Shown one piece after another: positions 61,324 to 64,000 of a stretch of 64,000 nt of DNA; position 1 is the first letter of the stretch; the number at the start of each line of letters is the position of its first letter. Both the position numbers and the translations under genes were made by a program. The DNA comes from Paenibacillus radicis (ex Xue et al. 2023) (lineage in GTDB: Bacteria; Bacillota; Bacilli; Paenibacillales; NBRC-103111): positions 1 through 64,000 of the forward strand of contig NZ_JANQBD010000022.1 of NCBI RefSeq assembly GCF_024722015.1. The letters run 5' to 3'. Below the pieces are notes generated by a model. It was not told the DNA's origin and did no database searches. It was given only the letters and a program-made list of their open reading frames with translations.

Positions 61324-61788
61324 TCATCCCCCCATCCAATCCCATAAATCACCCGTCGGCAGCGGAACATCCAACCCCATACTAAACGCCACATATAGAA
61401 ATGCGCTCGTTCCAACAGCTATAGCGGCCGCCCTGTACCAAGCATATGAACGCATCAGCAGCACTAGCAGCATCACAGAGCCAGCCGCTATGAACCCTGC
61501 TGAATCCAACAGCAGCATGAATAACAGTACCGAAACCAGAACCATTATCACGTTCAACAGGTCTCTGCCTTTAGGCAGCACTTCGCCCCAACGCACCTGC
61601 ATGCCTCGCAATGAACCTGCTATATAGAGCACAGACAGCAGTATAAGCGCTGCGCTAAGCCACCGTGGGAACAAGCCCGGCCCTGGCCCAAGGTCGCTAT
61701 AATAATCAAATGAGAACGATTGCCAGAATAAGACGCTGGAGAAAATTAAGAAAATGCCTCCCAAACCTACGCCTATCTTGTTAAACAT
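61324..61788 (-). CDS. tctB: tripartite tricarboxylate transporter small subunit TctB
   Basis: A 154-residue membrane protein with four helices. The first segment is GVGLGGIFLIFSSVLFWQSF, then the TctB-typical LGPGPGLFPRWLSAALILLSVLYI. ATG 61788 follows GGGGAGG; an in-frame start at 61827 lies before that site and before the upstream hairpin. It works with TctA as the small membrane subunit. Confidence 0.9.
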   Translation of the reverse strand: MFNKIGVGLGGIFLIFSSVLFWQSFSFDYYSDLGPGPGLFPRWLSAALILLSVLYIAGSLRGMQVRWGEVLPKGRDLLNVIMVLVSVLLFMLLLDSAGFIAAGSVMLLVLLMRSYAWYRAAAIAVGTSAFLYVAFSMGLDVPLPTGDLWDWMGG

Positions 61789-61810
61789 ATAAATCCTCCC
61801 CGTGTGAAAA

Positions 61811-61837
61811 GAAAGGCTGGGGAGCAATCCCAGCCCT
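61811..61837 (-). terminator. hairpin between tctC and tctB, possible attenuator
   Basis: On the minus strand GGGCTGGG pairs with CCCCAGCC and TTTCTTTTC follows. It would end part of the transcripts after tctC, which would leave more binding protein than permease. The role is inferred. Confidence 0.65.
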
Positions 61838-61845
61838 TAATGCCC

Positions 61846-62856
61846 TTATTTTTTACCAAGTCCAAGCTCTGGAATCAGCTTTCCGAATTGCTCATGGTTT
61901 TCCTTCAAGTGCTGTGTGAACGCTTTGGAATCCTTAACCTCAATGCCCAGACCATTCTTTTTCATATAATCCTTAAAGTCCTGCTCTCCCGCTCCTTTGG
62001 TAAAGGCATCCGTCAATACTTTTACGATATCATCCGGCGTATCTTTAGGAACTGCAAGCCCTCTCCAGGTTCCGGGTACGCTTACGGTCAATCCTGTTTC
62101 CTCTTTGAGCGTCTTGACTCCTGGCAAAGCATCGGAAGGCTTGCTGTCATTAATGGCGAGTGTCCGTAGCTTACCAGACTCCACCTGTGATTTAACCTCC
62201 GCCGCGCTAACCGGTACAGCATCCACGTGTCCCCCAAGCAATGCCGTTACAGCTGGGCCCGCTCCTTCAAAAGGAATATGGTTGAACTTTACGCCAGCGC
62301 CTTTTTCCAACGTAACGGCACCCAAATGCCATATCGCTCCAGTACCTGAGTTGCCCAGCTTAAGCTCACCGGGATGCGCCTTGGCATAGTCCAGAAACTC
62401 CTTCATCGTTTTCCACTGGCTTTCGGCCCGTACTGTAATAGCGGCTGGATCATAATTGATAAGCGCTACCGCTTTAAAATTCTCATACGTAACCGGAGAC
62501 AATCCCAGATGCGGTAAAGTAGTTAATTCTACTGTAGCCATCGTCACCGTGTATCCGTCGCTTTTGGCATTGGCTCCTTCTGTTGTTCCTACAGCTCCGC
62601 CTCCGCCTGTTTTATTAACCACCGTAATCGGCTGCCCTAAATGCTTCTCAGCTGATTTAGCAAGAGCACGAGCTGTCGCATCTGTACCGCCGCCCGCTGC
62701 ATAAGGAACTATCAACGTAACCGCTTTCTTAGGGAAGTCCACTTTCTTCTCCCCTGGTGCTGCGGCTTTATCTGTTTTGCCCCCACAGGCTGTTAATGCT
62801 GCAACGCTAACGATCATAGAAACCGCCAATAATGTACGCCATCCCCGCTGTTTCAA
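61846..62856 (-). CDS. tctC: tripartite tricarboxylate transporter binding lipoprotein TctC (Bug family)
   Basis: A 336-residue extracytoplasmic binding protein. The lipobox is LTAC at about 21-24. The mature domain begins with KAVTLIVPYAAGGGTDATARALA, the Bug family carboxylate-binding loop, then VVNKTGGGGAVGTT and, later, GTWRGLAVPKDTP. The ligand is an organic acid. The start codon is TTG at 62856 with GGGG nine bases upstream. It is the first gene of tctC-tctB-tctA, downstream of an AraC response regulator. Confidence 0.92.
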   Translation of the reverse strand: MKQRGWRTLLAVSMIVSVAALTACGGKTDKAAAPGEKKVDFPKKAVTLIVPYAAGGGTDATARALAKSAEKHLGQPITVVNKTGGGGAVGTTEGANAKSDGYTVTMATVELTTLPHLGLSPVTYENFKAVALINYDPAAITVRAESQWKTMKEFLDYAKAHPGELKLGNSGTGAIWHLGAVTLEKGAGVKFNHIPFEGAGPAVTALLGGHVDAVPVSAAEVKSQVESGKLRTLAINDSKPSDALPGVKTLKEETGLTVSVPGTWRGLAVPKDTPDDIVKVLTDAFTKGAGEQDFKDYMKKNGLGIEVKDSKAFTQHLKENHEQFGKLIPELGLGKK

Positions 62857-62990
62857 AACCTATTCCCCATTTCATATATAGTTATATTTGCTGCCGACTT
62901 ATTTAAGTTTGTTCGTTGTGTGTCGACTTCCCAAAGTATAGGCTGCCCTTGAGACGCAGGCAATCATCCGTTCTTCTAAAAAATCCACAC

Positions 62991-63019
62991 ATCGGCCAAA
63001 ATCAAGGTTTTTGGCCGAT
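62991..63019. promoter_or_regulatory. inverted repeat upstream of tctC
   Basis: ATCGGCCAAAA pairs with TTTTTGGCCGAT around six bases. No T run follows on either strand. Its place between the regulator gene and tctC makes an operator or a weak terminator possible. Confidence 0.4.
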
Positions 63020-63089
63020 CTGCATACCTCTTGTCCGATTAGTAGATGAACAAAAAAAAGAAGTTCCCCTAATTGAAGAAACTCCCTGC

Positions 63090-64000
63090 TCAGTATTGCT
63101 TATTGGCCTCTCTGTATTTCCCCGGCGTTACAGATTTAAGCTTGCGGAAGCTTCGAATAAAGCTGTTTTCATTCTGATAGCCTACTTGTTGGGCAATATC
63201 AGCGATTTTCCGATCCGTTGTAGAGAGCAGCTTGCAGGCTTGATCGATTCTCATCTTGGTCAAGCTTTCATACACCGTACTGCCTGTTTCCATTTTGAAC
63301 ACGCTGCTGACGGATGATGTGCTAAGATTCATAAAATCAGCCACTTCCTGCAGGCCGATCTGCTCATGCAAATGCTCTTCCATAAATCGAGTGATGCGTT
63401 GGGCCAGATGATATTCTTTCGTTGCCTTGTGGAGCTGGATTCCGCTAACAACAGCTTCCGCCACATGGAGCAGCAGCTGATGCAGATCATCCAAATCCAT
63501 CATTCTTAATTGATGCTCCGTATAGTTATCCAGCATAGCGGGCCTGCTTATTCCGCGAAGCGCGATTATGCGTGAGAAATCTCCAATCCGCTCATTCGCG
63601 AAGGTATAGATCGACTCCGGGGCAGACCGCTGCTCGCGAACCCACGCAGCCCAACGTCCTAGCACTTGATTGCTAATGCTATCATCCTTGCTCTCCAGGC
63701 TTTCCATAATTTCTGCTTTCCAGGCGTCCGCATCCGTATCGAGAAGCCGCTCTCCCCTCGTTGCTTCAGTGAAACGAAAGGTTCTGCCATACCCTTCATA
63801 CAACCGGCTTGCCAAAGCTGCTTTCGCTTCCTCAAACGAATCATGTAGTCCTGCTACGGATTCACAGGGCTGTCCGATTCCAACAGATAGACTCATCTTC
63901 AAATATTTCATAGCCGTTTTCATCATTGCGCTCAGATCTTCCTGCAAAAGCTCCTCTGAAGCTGGCCGCCCGCTTTCCCTGGATTGAATCACAAGCATCA
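63090..64000 (-). CDS. AraC-family response regulator, YesN-like, 5' end outside the window
   Basis: The visible 303 residues are the C-terminal part of a larger protein. They hold a central domain (about 1-190) containing SLSVGIGQPCESVAGLHDSFEEAKAAL, the degenerate GGDEF-like segment of YesN regulators, and a C-terminal AraC domain with two helix-turn-helix units (IGLQEVADFMNLSTSSVSSVFKMETG; IADIAQQVGYQNENSFIRSFRKL). A receiver domain is expected at the missing N-terminus, and a histidine kinase beyond it. It probably controls the tct operon just downstream. Confidence 0.88.
   Translation of the reverse strand, partial: MLVIQSRESGRPASEELLQEDLSAMMKTAMKYLKMSLSVGIGQPCESVAGLHDSFEEAKAALASRLYEGYGRTFRFTEATRGERLLDTDADAWKAEIMESLESKDDSISNQVLGRWAAWVREQRSAPESIYTFANERIGDFSRIIALRGISRPAMLDNYTEHQLRMMDLDDLHQLLLHVAEAVVSGIQLHKATKEYHLAQRITRFMEEHLHEQIGLQEVADFMNLSTSSVSSVFKMETGSTVYESLTKMRIDQACKLLSTTDRKIADIAQQVGYQNENSFIRSFRKLKSVTPGKYREANKQY

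Noticed and set aside
62991..63019. terminator for the AraC response regulator
   Set aside because: The inverted repeat is good but lacks a T run on either strand, so it was listed as a possible regulatory site instead.

Overview
The window looks like a piece of chromosome from a spore-forming, Gram-positive Paenibacillaceae member (Paenibacillus/Cohnella type). The evidence is a gerA-type germination operon, a CotH-family protein, two surface proteins with S-layer homology (SLH) domains, AraC regulators fused to binding-protein or response-regulator modules, many lipoproteins, strong GGAGG ribosome sites and TTGACA/TATAAT-like promoters. No rRNA, tRNA, CRISPR array, prophage or intact insertion sequence was seen. 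All functions are read from protein motifs and context; no database search was possible.

Layout. 1-680 is gene-free with hairpins and repeat units. 0.7-5 kb: a 3-hydroxyisobutyrate-dehydrogenase-like enzyme, a DUF975 membrane protein, a DJ-1/PfpI protein, and a copper pair (copZ plus a His-rich lipoprotein) behind a promoter with a metal-operator-like spacer. 5-9.3 kb: MarR regulator plus a heterodimeric ABC exporter with one degenerate ATP site. 9.4-11.7 kb: a dlgD-like reductase with a Dabb protein, then a methyltransferase pseudogene. 11.8-16.2 kb: a very large SLH/beta-helix surface protein behind a consensus CcpA cre site. 16.5-20.9 kb: an iron island (nitroreductase, Btr-like AraC regulator, MFS exporter, IsdG-like haem monooxygenase) with three Fur-box matches. 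20.9-25.2 kb: gerAA-gerAB-gerAC-CLC_0170 operon. 25.2-26.3 kb: a gene-free kilobase rich in repeats. 26.3-32.3 kb: carbohydrate esterase and GH105 hydrolase, chemoreceptor, 8-oxoguanine deaminase. 32.8-38.5 kb: a kinase-like protein, a small basic protein, a metallophosphoesterase and a two-component system. 38.5-48.2 kb: a beta-propeller lipoprotein, an SLH protein, an APH-like phosphotransferase, two small membrane proteins and a giant pseudokinase-ATPase-LuxR regulator.

48.7-53.5 kb is the most interesting region. A tight operon, VTC domain protein - DUF4956 membrane protein - CotH kinase-like lipoprotein, is divergent from a membrane-anchored purple-acid-phosphatase-like enzyme. The shared intergenic region carries a near-perfect symmetric pair of Pho boxes (TTTACA-N5-TTTACA on each strand). 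This suggests a phosphate-starvation-controlled surface module joining polyphosphate-polymerase-like, protein-kinase-like and phosphatase activities.

53.6-64 kb: a DsbA/FrnE-family oxidoreductase, a guanine deaminase-purine permease pair divergent from a LysR regulator, a polar amino-acid ABC importer, and a tripartite tricarboxylate transporter (tctC-tctB-tctA) next to a YesN-like AraC response regulator cut by the window edge.
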